From: VRUE01 sp963812335
Lineage (GTDB): Bacteria; Actinomycetota; Thermoleophilia; Solirubrobacterales; 70-9
Direction: 5' to 3'
NCBI GenBank assembly: GCA_963812335.1
Contig: CAWEUU010000006.1
Coordinates: 62,001 to 126,000, forward strand
DNA: 64,000 nt
In this document: piece after piece, positions 1 through 7,660 of the stretch
Layout: each line of letters opens with the position of its first letter
How positions within the stretch are numbered: position 1 is the first letter of the stretch
The notes under the pieces: generated by a model
What the model was told of the DNA's origin: nothing
The model's input: the letters and a program-made list of their open reading frames with translations, nothing else
The model's database searches: none
Translations under genes and position numbers: made by a program

Positions 1-834
1 GCCGTGCTGTTGGCCTGGTTCGTGCGCTACGAGCTGCGCCAACACTTCCCCGCGCTCGACCCGCGCCTGTTCAAGTCGGCCCCGTTCACCTCGGGAATCC
101 TGGCGATCACGGTCGCCTTCCTCGCCCTGATGGGCCTCGTCTACGAGCTCACCCTCTACCTGCAGACCGTGCGCGACTACTCGCCGCTGAAGGCCGGCGT
201 CGCGCTGGTGCCGTTCGCGGTGGCGCTGCTGATCGTCGCCCCGCTGGCGCCGAAAATCGCCGAGCGCCGCGGCGACCGGCGCACGGTGATGGCCGGGATG
301 GCCGTTCTGGCCGCGGGGCTGCTCGTCTTCCTCGCGACCAGCACCGACTCCTCCTACTTCGTCGTCTTCGCAGGCCTGCTGCTCGCCGGCGCCGGCGTTT
401 CGCTGATCCAGCCGCCGGCCTCGGCGGCGATGATGAGCTCGGTCTCGGCCGACAAAGCCGGGATGGCGTCGGGGACCAATGCCGCGATCCGCCAGATCGG
501 GGCTTCGTTCGGGATCGCCGTGATGGGCGGGATCGGGCAGTCGATCTTCAGTCACCACCTGACCACCTCACAGATCTACGAAAAGCTGCCGGCGGCGGCG
601 CAATCGACCGCCGAGAACAGCATCACGGGCGCCGTCGCGGTCGGCGAAAAGGCCGGCGGGAAACCCGGGGCCGAGCTGATCGAAGTCGCCTCGCAGGGCT
701 TCGTCTCCGGCATGCACTGGGCGGTGATCGTCGCCGCCGCCTTCGCCGCACTCGGCCTCGTCCTTGCGGCGCGGCTGATCCCGCGCCGGGCCGAGGGCGA
801 AGCGGGCGACCGCCGCCCGGCCGGCGGGGTATGA
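1..834 (+). CDS. MFS drug exporter, DHA2 (EmrB/QacA) type, C-terminal half
   Basis: The reading frame is open from the window edge, so the 5' end is missing; about 277 residues remain. It shows roughly six to seven hydrophobic segments. An Arg-rich cytoplasmic loop (AERRGDRRTV, near residue 95) follows the SPLKAGVALVPFAVALL stretch, which is typical of the second half of 14-helix proton-driven multidrug exporters. A region rich in Gly, Ala and Ser (GAGVSLIQPPASAAMMSSV) and the MASGTNAAIRQIGASFGIAV helix fit the same family. The stop overlaps the next start by 4 nt (ATGA), so it is probably translationally coupled to the metallo-hydrolase. The substrate cannot be read from this half. Confidence 0.85.
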   Translation, partial: AVLLAWFVRYELRQHFPALDPRLFKSAPFTSGILAITVAFLALMGLVYELTLYLQTVRDYSPLKAGVALVPFAVALLIVAPLAPKIAERRGDRRTVMAGMAVLAAGLLVFLATSTDSSYFVVFAGLLLAGAGVSLIQPPASAAMMSSVSADKAGMASGTNAAIRQIGASFGIAVMGGIGQSIFSHHLTTSQIYEKLPAAAQSTAENSITGAVAVGEKAGGKPGAELIEVASQGFVSGMHWAVIVAAAFAALGLVLAARLIPRRAEGEAGDRRPAGGV

Positions 835-1829
835 GCGCGAAGCGCCCGGAGCAGCCGCGGGCCGAGAAGCTGCTGCCGGGGATCTGGCGGTTGCGCCTAC
901 CGCTGTTCTGGCCGGGGGTGCCGCATGGCAACGTCTGGGCGGTCGCCGCCGACGGCGGTGTCGTCCTCTTCGACACCGGGATCGGCGGCAAGGGCGGCCT
1001 GCGCCGGCTCGACATCGCGCTCGCGCAGGCCGGCTTCGGGCTCGAGGACGTTCGCCTGCTGGTCTGCACCCACTCCCACACCGACCACTACGGCCTCGCC
1101 GCGCCGATCGTCGCGGGGGCCGGCTGCGAGCTCTGGATGCACCCCCGCTGGGGGCACGTGCGGCTGATGGCCGACGACCCGGCGGCGGCGCTCGAGCAGC
1201 GGATCGAGGTGGCGCGGCAGAGCGGCGTGCCGGCGGCGTCGCTGGAGCGCTACCGCGAGTCGCGCGAAGGCGACGACGACAATGGCATCGACGCGATCGT
1301 CGAGCCCGACCGCCACCTGTTGCCCGGGGTCGAGGTGGAGACCGACCTTGGCGCCTGGCAGGTCTACGAGACCCCCGGCCACGCGCCCTCGCACGTCGTC
1401 CTGCACCAGCCCGAGCGCAAGCTGATGATCTCCGGCGACCACCTGCTCGGCCGCACGGTGCTCTTCTTCGACCACGGCCACAGCCCTGACCCGGTCGGCG
1501 AATTCCTGCACAGCATGGAGACGGTCGAGCCGCTCGAGGTCGACCTGGTCCTGCCCGGCCACGGGCGCACCTTCCGCGACCCCGAGGCGAAGATAGCCGA
1601 GGCGCGGCGCCAGGTCGCGGAGTTGCTCGGCAAGGTGCGCGAGGCGCTCGGCACCGGCGAGCGAACCGGGTTCGAAATCGTCGGCGAAATCGTCGGCGCC
1701 GAGAACCTCAACACCCCGGTCAGCGCCTGGGTCCTGCAGATCGTCCTCTCCTGTCTCGACCACATGACGATCCTCGGTGAGGTCGAAGCGGTGGAGGGGA
1801 CCGATCCACGGCGCTGGCGGTTGACATGA
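831..1829 (+). CDS. MBL-fold metallo-hydrolase
   Basis: This is a 332-residue metallo-beta-lactamase-fold hydrolase. The zinc motif HxHxDH is H81-S-H83-T-D85-H86, a further His lies in TPGHAPSH near residue 185, and GDH follows near 205. The DTG motif of the first strand is at 48-50. The C-terminal 80 residues resemble the winged-helix tail of glyoxalase II/BLH-type family members. The start overlaps the exporter stop, giving a two-gene operon. Family members cleave thioesters, phosphodiesters or lactones; nothing here fixes the substrate. Confidence 0.85.
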   Translation: MSAKRPEQPRAEKLLPGIWRLRLPLFWPGVPHGNVWAVAADGGVVLFDTGIGGKGGLRRLDIALAQAGFGLEDVRLLVCTHSHTDHYGLAAPIVAGAGCELWMHPRWGHVRLMADDPAAALEQRIEVARQSGVPAASLERYRESREGDDDNGIDAIVEPDRHLLPGVEVETDLGAWQVYETPGHAPSHVVLHQPERKLMISGDHLLGRTVLFFDHGHSPDPVGEFLHSMETVEPLEVDLVLPGHGRTFRDPEAKIAEARRQVAELLGKVREALGTGERTGFEIVGEIVGAENLNTPVSAWVLQIVLSCLDHMTILGEVEAVEGTDPRRWRLT

Positions 1830-1852
1830 CGACCGGGTCATCCCGCTAGGCT
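1821..1852 (+). promoter_or_regulatory. Promoter, leaderless, of the SRPBCC gene
   Basis: A perfect TTGACA (1821-1826) is followed after 20 nt by TAGGCT (1847-1852). The GTG start at 1859 lies 6 nt after the -10 box, so transcription should begin at or next to the start codon. The -35 box lies inside the end of the metallo-hydrolase gene. Confidence 0.6.
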
Positions 1853-1858
1853 TGCGGC

Positions 1859-2311
1859 GTGGCCAGTTTCACTCTTGTGCGCGAGATAGGTGCGCCGCCC
1901 GAGGTCGTCTTCGACGTGCTCACCGACCACCGCCGCTACGCGGAGATGACCGCGCTGCGCAAGTCGGTGCTCGAGCGCGAGGGCGAGCCGGCGCCGAACG
2001 GGGTCGGCTCGATCCGTCGGCTGACCGCGGTCGGCCCGCCGATGCGCGAGGAGACGATCGTCTACGAGCGGCCGAGCCGCTTCTCCTACAAGATCCTCTC
2101 CGGGCTGCCGGTGCGCGACCACGTCGGCACCGCCTCGTTGGAGGCGAGCGGGAGCGGCACCAAGGTCACCTATGCCGTGCACACGACGCCGACCCTTCCG
2201 GTCGTCGGCGGCGCCGTCGTGGCCGGGGTCAAGCTGGCGGTCGGGCAGCTGCTGGACGGCGTCGGCGCCGAGGCCGAGCGGCAGTCGGCCGCGGCCCCCA
2301 CCGGGTCCTGA
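1859..2311 (+). CDS. SRPBCC (START-like) family protein
   Basis: A 150-residue protein of the polyketide cyclase/START-like fold. Its N-terminal strand FTLVREIGAPPEVVFDVLTDH is the hallmark of these hydrophobic-pocket proteins, and strands such as GVGSIRRL, FSYKILSGLPVRDHVGTASLE and TKVTYAVHT follow the expected helix-grip order. The GTG start is chosen because a -10 box sits 6 nt upstream. The stop is immediately followed by the GTG of the propeller gene, so the two are probably co-transcribed. Ligand unknown. Confidence 0.8.
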   Translation: MASFTLVREIGAPPEVVFDVLTDHRRYAEMTALRKSVLEREGEPAPNGVGSIRRLTAVGPPMREETIVYERPSRFSYKILSGLPVRDHVGTASLEASGSGTKVTYAVHTTPTLPVVGGAVVAGVKLAVGQLLDGVGAEAERQSAAAPTGS

Positions 2312-3664
2312 GTGGGCGACGGCTCGCGGCTGCGACGGCTCGGGCGTGAGGCCGGGCGACTTCTCCGCCACCCCGGCTGGTTCTGGCGTGAGCACCGCTG
2401 GGCGACGCTGGCGCTGATCGCAGCGCTCCTGGTCGTGCTCGGCGGAATCGCCGGAATCGCCTACGACGCGCTCAAGCGCCCCGCCGACATCCACAACGAA
2501 GCGGCGGGCTTCCAGCCACAGCAGCCGAAGCGGGAAAAGAGAGTGAGGAGGCGCCGGGCGCTCAACTGGCCCTTCTACGGCTACGACCGCGCCCGCACGC
2601 GCTACCTGCCGGTCAGGGGCCTGCGCCCGCCGTTCCAGAAAAAATGGCGCTACACCGACGGGCCGCTGCTCGAGTTTCCGCCTGTGGTCGCCGCCGGCCG
2701 GGTCTTCTTCGTCGACAACAACGGCTACGCCGTCGCGCTCGACGCCGATAGCGGCAAGCAGCTCTGGCGGCGCCGGATCGGCCGCCTCAATGCCTCCTCG
2801 CCGGCCTACTCCAAAGGGCGCCTATACATCGTCAACCTCGTCCCGGGCCACGTGGTCAAGCTCGACGCCCGCAGCGGCAGGCTGCTGTGGAAACGCTCGC
2901 TGCCCGATCGTGCCGAGTCCTCGCCCGTGGTCGTCGGCCGTAGCCTCTATTTCGGCTGCGAAGACGGCAGGCTCTACTCGCTCAGCACGGTCAACGGCAA
3001 CGTGCGCTGGTCGACCGGGCTCGGCGGGCCGGTCAAGGCGGCTCCCGCGTACTTCGGCGGCGTGCTCTATGTCGGCGACTACGGCGGCTACATGAACGCG
3101 GTCCGCGCCCGCGACGGCAAGCTGATCTGGCAGAGCGACTCGCTCGGCCAGGGCTTCGGCACCTCGGGCGCCTTCTACTCGACCCCGGCGGTCGCCTTCG
3201 GCCGCGTCTTCGCCGGCAACAACGACACCCGCGTCTACAGCTTCGACCGCAAGGACGGCACGATCGCCTGGACCTACTCGACCGGCGGCTACGCCTACTC
3301 GGGCCCGGCCGTGGCCAAGACCCGCAAGACCGGCCCGACGGTCTACATCGGCTCCTTCGACGGCAACGTCTACGCGCTCAACGCGCGCAACGGGGTGCCG
3401 CGCTGGATCCGCTCGGCCGGCGGCTCGGTGATCGGCTCGCTGACCGCGATCGGCAACATCGTCTACGTCGCCGAGTTCGACGACACCTCGACCACCGGCT
3501 TCGCGATGAAGGGCGGCCGCACCGTCTTCCGCTATCCGCGCGGCACCTACACGCCGCTCGTCTCCGACGGACGCCGCATCTACCTCGTCGGCTACTCGAG
3601 CATCACCGCGCTGCAGCCGTTCAGGTACAAGCGCGGGCTGGCCGACCGGGTGAAGGCGCGCTAG
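2312..3664 (+). CDS. Membrane-anchored PQQ-type beta-propeller protein
   Basis: 450 residues. A basic N-terminus is followed by one hydrophobic helix (about residues 31-52), so the protein is probably inner-membrane anchored with its propeller outside. From about residue 100 there are repeated PQQ/BamB-like blades: GRVFFVDNNGYAVALDADSG, GRLYIVNLVPGHVVKLDARSG, RSLYFGCEDGRLYSLSTVNG and further copies, each with the A-x-D-x-x-x-G-x-x-x-W pattern (GKQLWR, GRLLWK, GKLIWQ, GTIAWT). No dehydrogenase catalytic residues are obvious, so a structural or sensing role is likelier. GTG start directly abuts the upstream TGA. Confidence 0.8.
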   Translation: MGDGSRLRRLGREAGRLLRHPGWFWREHRWATLALIAALLVVLGGIAGIAYDALKRPADIHNEAAGFQPQQPKREKRVRRRRALNWPFYGYDRARTRYLPVRGLRPPFQKKWRYTDGPLLEFPPVVAAGRVFFVDNNGYAVALDADSGKQLWRRRIGRLNASSPAYSKGRLYIVNLVPGHVVKLDARSGRLLWKRSLPDRAESSPVVVGRSLYFGCEDGRLYSLSTVNGNVRWSTGLGGPVKAAPAYFGGVLYVGDYGGYMNAVRARDGKLIWQSDSLGQGFGTSGAFYSTPAVAFGRVFAGNNDTRVYSFDRKDGTIAWTYSTGGYAYSGPAVAKTRKTGPTVYIGSFDGNVYALNARNGVPRWIRSAGGSVIGSLTAIGNIVYVAEFDDTSTTGFAMKGGRTVFRYPRGTYTPLVSDGRRIYLVGYSSITALQPFRYKRGLADRVKAR

Positions 3665-3682
3665 CCGCCCCGGACGCGGGAA

Positions 3683-3718
3683 CAAGTGCCTGTCCATATC
3701 TGATTCTTCAGGCACCTG
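3683..3718. terminator. Inverted repeat between convergent genes
   Basis: CAAGTGCCTG pairs with CAGGCACCTG (9 of 10 positions) around a 16-nt AT-richer loop. It lies in the 76-nt gap between the convergent propeller gene and GH-like gene, so it may serve as a bidirectional terminator. There is no U-tract. Its GTGCCT/AGGCAC core resembles the arms of the 48-nt repeats elsewhere in this window. Confidence 0.4.
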
Positions 3719-3740
3719 TGGAAGCAGAGGAGGCGGCGCC

Positions 3741-4823
3741 CTATCTCCGCTTCTTGGGCGCGACGCCCCCAGGCGGGGGCGGGGGCTTCTTTGGCGGGTG
3801 CGGCGCGTAGGAGGGGTAGCGGCCGTTGTGGATCTTGCGGCGCAGCACGCCGAGGCTGGCCGGCCAGTTCTGGATCCGGTAAGCGCTGGCCGAGCCGAAG
3901 TCCTGGTAGTAGATCAGCATCTTGGCGCGCCGGTGGCGGGCGATCCAGGTCATCAGCTTGCGCACGAAGCCCGAGTCGTCGCCGGTCGCGACGCTCCACT
4001 CGGTGATCGCGAAGGGCTTGCCGGAGAAGCGGTTGTAGAGGCCGCGCAGCGCCTTCCAGTCCTGGTTGTCGCTGTAGAAGTCGGTGCCGGCCCAGTCGAC
4101 CCAGCGGCTGCCGGGGTAGAAGTGGCGCGGCCGGTTCTGCGGCACGGTCGGCGAGCCGGCGGGCAGCGGGCTCCAGATCACTTCGACCGGGGCCCTGGGC
4201 AGGCCGCCGAGGCTGCTGCGCAGCGGCGGCAGCCCGGCTTCGCGCAGGCGGTGGTTGATCTGGCGGCGCTTGCCGCCACCGTGGACGATCACGTAGATGC
4301 GGCGGAAGGCGCGTTTGTAATTGCGCGGGCTGTGCGCGGCGTCGCGCCAGTCGCCCTCGCAGTCGTAGGCGGCGTAGACGTTGCGGCAGCGATTGGGCTC
4401 GCCCAGCGGGCGGATGTAAGCACGCATCTTCTTTGTCGCGAAGAGCTTGTTGAGGCGGATCAGGTAGCCGTCGCCGCCGCCCGCGGCGATTCCGCGCGGG
4501 CTGATCAGCTCGTGGCCGTCGTTGTTGTCGGCGGTGGTGACGTGCAGCACCGGCCGCGCCCGCGCTGTCTGCCAACGTTCGATCGACTCGGGGAAGTCCG
4601 AGCCCCAGGTGCGGAAGGTCTGGATCAGCGCCGGGTGCTTGTTCAGCGCCGCGGAGAACTGGCCGAAGTCGCCGGGGTCGCCGGTGTCGCTGACGCCGAA
4701 GAAGACGTTGTTGCCGCGCGGCACCAGTGAGCCGGCGCCGGCCGGCGCGGCGAACAGCAGGCAGAGCCCCGCCAGCGCGCAGAGCGCGGCGATCGTCTTG
4801 GTCTTCTTGCGTATGCGTCCCAT
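3741..4823 (-). CDS. Secreted glycoside hydrolase-like TIM-barrel protein
   Basis: 360 residues. MGRIRKKTK plus a hydrophobic stretch ending in APAGAGS is a clear signal peptide (about residues 1-31), so the protein is exported; this also decides the start. Two carboxylates lie where GH26/GH39-like barrels carry their catalytic pair: E in RPLGEPNR near residue 145, and E in ITEWSV near residue 278. The C-terminus is a Pro/Lys tail (KKPPPPPGG) that may contact the cell wall. It is convergent with the propeller gene. The family assignment is by motif only and the sugar substrate is unknown. Confidence 0.6.
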   Translation of the reverse strand: MGRIRKKTKTIAALCALAGLCLLFAAPAGAGSLVPRGNNVFFGVSDTGDPGDFGQFSAALNKHPALIQTFRTWGSDFPESIERWQTARARPVLHVTTADNNDGHELISPRGIAAGGGDGYLIRLNKLFATKKMRAYIRPLGEPNRCRNVYAAYDCEGDWRDAAHSPRNYKRAFRRIYVIVHGGGKRRQINHRLREAGLPPLRSSLGGLPRAPVEVIWSPLPAGSPTVPQNRPRHFYPGSRWVDWAGTDFYSDNQDWKALRGLYNRFSGKPFAITEWSVATGDDSGFVRKLMTWIARHRRAKMLIYYQDFGSASAYRIQNWPASLGVLRRKIHNGRYPSYAPHPPKKPPPPPGGVAPKKRR

Positions 4824-4880
4824 CGAGCGAGCGGCGGATGGTGGCAAGAAAGCCGCCACGGCCTGAAACACTTGACCCGA

Positions 4881-5864
4881 ATGATCGATCCGTTGCGACG
4901 CTGGCGCGAGTATGGCGAGAAGCCCGACTTCGCCGGCCTGCCCAGCTTCGGCGGCGCCCCCTACACCGAGGATCCGGCCGAGCTGGACGGCACCGATGTG
5001 GCGATCGTCGGCGCGCCCACCGACGACCTCGTCTCCGACCGCCCGGGCGCCCGCTTCGCCCCGCGCGCGATCCGCGCCGCGAGCTGCCCGCCCGGACCCC
5101 ATCTCGAGGCCGGCATCGACGCCTTCGAGGCGCTGCGCATCGTCGACTACGGTGACGCGCCGGTGCTGCCCGCCGATCCGGCCGCAAGCCACGCCGCGAT
5201 CGAGCGCACGGTCGGCGAGGTGCTGGCGGTCGGGGCGATCCCGATCGTGCTCGGCGGCGATCACTCGATCGCCGAGCCCGACATCCGCGCCTGCGCCGAG
5301 CGCCACGGGCCGCTCGGCCTCGTCCACCTCGACACCCACACCGACACCGGTAGCGAGGTCTTCGGGGTCGAGGTCTCGCACGGCACGCCGATGCGGCGCC
5401 TGGTCGAAGGCGGCCAGGTCGACCCGGCGCGTTACGTGCAGGTTGGTCTGCGCGGCTACTGGCCGGGAGAGGCCGAGTTCGCCTGGCAGGCCGAGCGCGG
5501 CATCGCCAGCATCTTCATGCAGGAGCTGCGCGCGCAGGGCGTCGACGCCACGGTCGAGCGTGCCGTGGCCGCGGTGGGGCCGGGGCCGGTCTTCCTCTCG
5601 GTCGACATCGACGTGCTCGACCCTGCCTTCGCCCCGGGCACCGGAACGCCCGAGCCAGGTGGGATGACGAGCGAGGAACTGCTGCGCGCCTGTCGCCTGC
5701 TCGCGAGCCGCCTCGATCTGGTCGGGGCGGAGCTGGTCGAGGTGATCCCAACCGCGGTCGGCTCGGCCGACATCACGGCGCTCGTCGCTGAGCGCACAGT
5801 GCGTGAGATCCTGACCGGCATCGCAAGCAATGAAAAATGGAGGGGTGATCGAGATGGCGCTTGA
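4881..5864 (+). CDS. speB: Agmatinase / ureohydrolase family protein
   Basis: About 327 residues. All three manganese-binding motifs of arginase/agmatinase proteins are present: GGDHS near residue 125, HLDTHTDTG near 150 (DTHTD in place of the usual DAHxD, as seen in some agmatinases), and SVDIDVLDPAFAPGTGTPEPGG near 240. SGRPGARFAP-type N-terminal residues (SDRPGARFAPRAIR) are also present. Agmatinase releases urea from agmatine to give putrescine; related guanidinobutyrase or guanidinopropionase activity is possible. ATG 4881 is preferred; an in-frame TTG lies 9 nt upstream. The 3' end overlaps the next small gene by 11 nt. Confidence 0.85.
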   Translation: MIDPLRRWREYGEKPDFAGLPSFGGAPYTEDPAELDGTDVAIVGAPTDDLVSDRPGARFAPRAIRAASCPPGPHLEAGIDAFEALRIVDYGDAPVLPADPAASHAAIERTVGEVLAVGAIPIVLGGDHSIAEPDIRACAERHGPLGLVHLDTHTDTGSEVFGVEVSHGTPMRRLVEGGQVDPARYVQVGLRGYWPGEAEFAWQAERGIASIFMQELRAQGVDATVERAVAAVGPGPVFLSVDIDVLDPAFAPGTGTPEPGGMTSEELLRACRLLASRLDLVGAELVEVIPTAVGSADITALVAERTVREILTGIASNEKWRGDRDGA

Positions 5865-6090
5865 CCAGAGCAAAGTCGGCCAGCACGTCGCATCGCAGAT
5901 GGAAGCGATTGAAGCCGACTACGGAGACGACTGCGAGATCGGCGACATCTGCACGATCGTCGAGATCCGCGGCCCGCACGGCTCCCACGTGCGTATGCGC
6001 AGCACCGCCTCCTCTCCACACTCGACCCTCGGCCTGCTCAAGCTCGCCGAACAGGTCGCCCTGGCCAACTTCGGCCGCGACGACGTCTAG
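5854..6090 (+). CDS. Small conserved-looking protein of unknown function
   Basis: A 78-residue protein, not recognised. ATG 5854 is chosen over ATG 5830 because GGAGGGG (5839-5845) lies 8 nt upstream. It is acidic and apparently soluble, with the order helix (MALDQSKVGQHVASQMEAIE), two strands (ICTIVEIRG, HVRMRSTAS) and helix (LGLLKLAEQVALANFGRDD). It overlaps the end of the agmatinase gene, which implies coupled expression. Function unknown. Confidence 0.6.
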   Translation: MALDQSKVGQHVASQMEAIEADYGDDCEIGDICTIVEIRGPHGSHVRMRSTASSPHSTLGLLKLAEQVALANFGRDDV

Positions 6091-6094
6091 AGCC

Positions 6095-7660
6095 TCAGGC
6101 AGTGTCGGCGGCTTCCGAGGCGAGGAGCGCAAGCACCTCGGTGGCGTACCTATCGACGAAGCTGGGGCCGATGCCCTTGATCGCGAGCAGCGCCTCATCG
6201 CTTGCCGGGCGGGTGGCGGCGAGCGCTTCCAGGGTCGAGTTGTGGGCGACGGTGAAGGCGGGTTTCTCGCCGGCGGCCTTCAGGCGCCACTCCTTCAGCC
6301 GCTCGAACAGCTCGGCGTCGGCGGCGGAGAGCTCGGGCGGCGAGGATGCGGCCTGCTTCGCGCTCGGCTTCCCACGGACCGCGATCGTCTCGGGGTCGGG
6401 CAGCCACTTGAGCGGGTCGCAGATGTCGCAGCAGCGCTCCAGCGGGGCGCCTGCGGTGTCGTCGGAGAAGTGGTCGAGGATGCTGCGGCGCCGGCAGCGC
6501 TCGGAGTAGATGAACTCTTTGATCGTGCCGTAGTCGCGCCAGCCGCGCTCGCGGGCAATCGCCAGCTCGGGGTCGCCGGCGCGCTGTTCGTTGAAGCGGA
6601 CCAGCCGCCCGAGGTCCGCTTTCATCGCCAGCAGCACCGCCCGGGCGGGTAGCCCGTCGCGGCCGCCGCGCCCCGCCTCCTGGTAGTAGGCCTCGAGGCT
6701 GGTCGGGATCGCGATGTGCCAGACCGAGCGCACGTCGGCCTTGTCGACGCCCATGCCGAAGGCGTTGGTGGCGACGACCACGTCGGCCTCGCCGGCCATG
6801 AAGCGGCGCTGCGCCTCGGCCCGGTGGCGCGGCTCCCAGCCGGCGTGGTAGGGGACGGCGCGCAGTCCGCCGTCGCGCAGAGTTTCGAAGATCTCGTCGG
6901 TGTCCTTGCGCGTGCCGCAGTAGACGATCGCGGGCCGGTTGGCCGGGTCGGCGAGACCCGCTTCGAGCAACGCCAGCCGCCGCGCCTTCGAGCCCTTGCC
7001 CTCCAGTCGCACGATGTCGAAGGAGAGGTTGGGCCGGTCGAAGCCGGAGCGGACCTGGAGCGGCTCGCGCATCTGGAAGCGGACGGCGATCTCGTGCGCC
7101 ACGGCCTCGGTCGCGGTCGCCGTGCAGGCCATCACCGTCGGCCGCCCGAGGCGCTCGGCAACCTCGGGCAGGCGCAGGTAGTCGGGCCGGAAGTCGTGCC
7201 CCCACTCGGAGACGCAGTGCGCCTCGTCGACGGCGAGCAGGTCGATCCGGCGCTGCTCGATCGCCTCGAGGAAGACATTTGAGGCGAAGCGCTCGGGCGA
7301 GCAGTAGACGATCCGCGCCTCGCCGCCCCGCACCTGGGCCAGCGCCGCGCTGACGCCCTCAGGCGGCATCGCCGAGGTCACCATCGCCACCGGGTGGCCG
7401 GCGTCGGTCAGCCGCTGCCACTGGTCGTTCATCAGCGCGATCAGCGGGCTGACCACGATCGTCAGGTCCTCCGTCGCCAACCCGGGCAGCTGGTAGCAGA
7501 GGCTCTTGCCGCCGCCGGTCGGCATCACGATCAGCGAGTCGCGTCCGGCCAGCGCCGCCTCGACCGCCTCCTGCTGCCCCGGCCGCCAGCGCTCGAACCC
7601 GAGCCGCGCCAGCAGCGCGTCGGCGCGCTCGCCGCTCGCCTGCTCTACTCCGGCAGCCAC
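6095..7660 (-). CDS. recQ: ATP-dependent DNA helicase RecQ
   Basis: 521 residues. A superfamily-2 3'-5' helicase with Walker A TGGGKS (48-53) and DEAHC box (145-149), a helicase C domain with QEAGRGGRDG, then the RecQ zinc site (Cys in SERCRRRSILDHF and RCCDICDP) and a C-terminal HRDC domain (about 435-510, LLAIKGIGPSFVDRYATEVL). It acts in recombinational repair. The start is taken as GTG 7660, which overlaps the 3' end of zwf by 16 nt; the longer upstream frame only repeats zwf in another frame. A short spacing or overlap with zwf suggests one transcript zwf-recQ. Confidence 0.88.
   Translation of the reverse strand: MAAGVEQASGERADALLARLGFERWRPGQQEAVEAALAGRDSLIVMPTGGGKSLCYQLPGLATEDLTIVVSPLIALMNDQWQRLTDAGHPVAMVTSAMPPEGVSAALAQVRGGEARIVYCSPERFASNVFLEAIEQRRIDLLAVDEAHCVSEWGHDFRPDYLRLPEVAERLGRPTVMACTATATEAVAHEIAVRFQMREPLQVRSGFDRPNLSFDIVRLEGKGSKARRLALLEAGLADPANRPAIVYCGTRKDTDEIFETLRDGGLRAVPYHAGWEPRHRAEAQRRFMAGEADVVVATNAFGMGVDKADVRSVWHIAIPTSLEAYYQEAGRGGRDGLPARAVLLAMKADLGRLVRFNEQRAGDPELAIARERGWRDYGTIKEFIYSERCRRRSILDHFSDDTAGAPLERCCDICDPLKWLPDPETIAVRGKPSAKQAASSPPELSAADAELFERLKEWRLKAAGEKPAFTVAHNSTLEALAATRPASDEALLAIKGIGPSFVDRYATEVLALLASEAADTA

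Noticed and set aside
4824..5873. N-terminal extension of the GH-like protein to 710 residues
   Set aside because: The extension is antisense to the agmatinase gene, and the signal peptide beginning at 4823 marks the real start.
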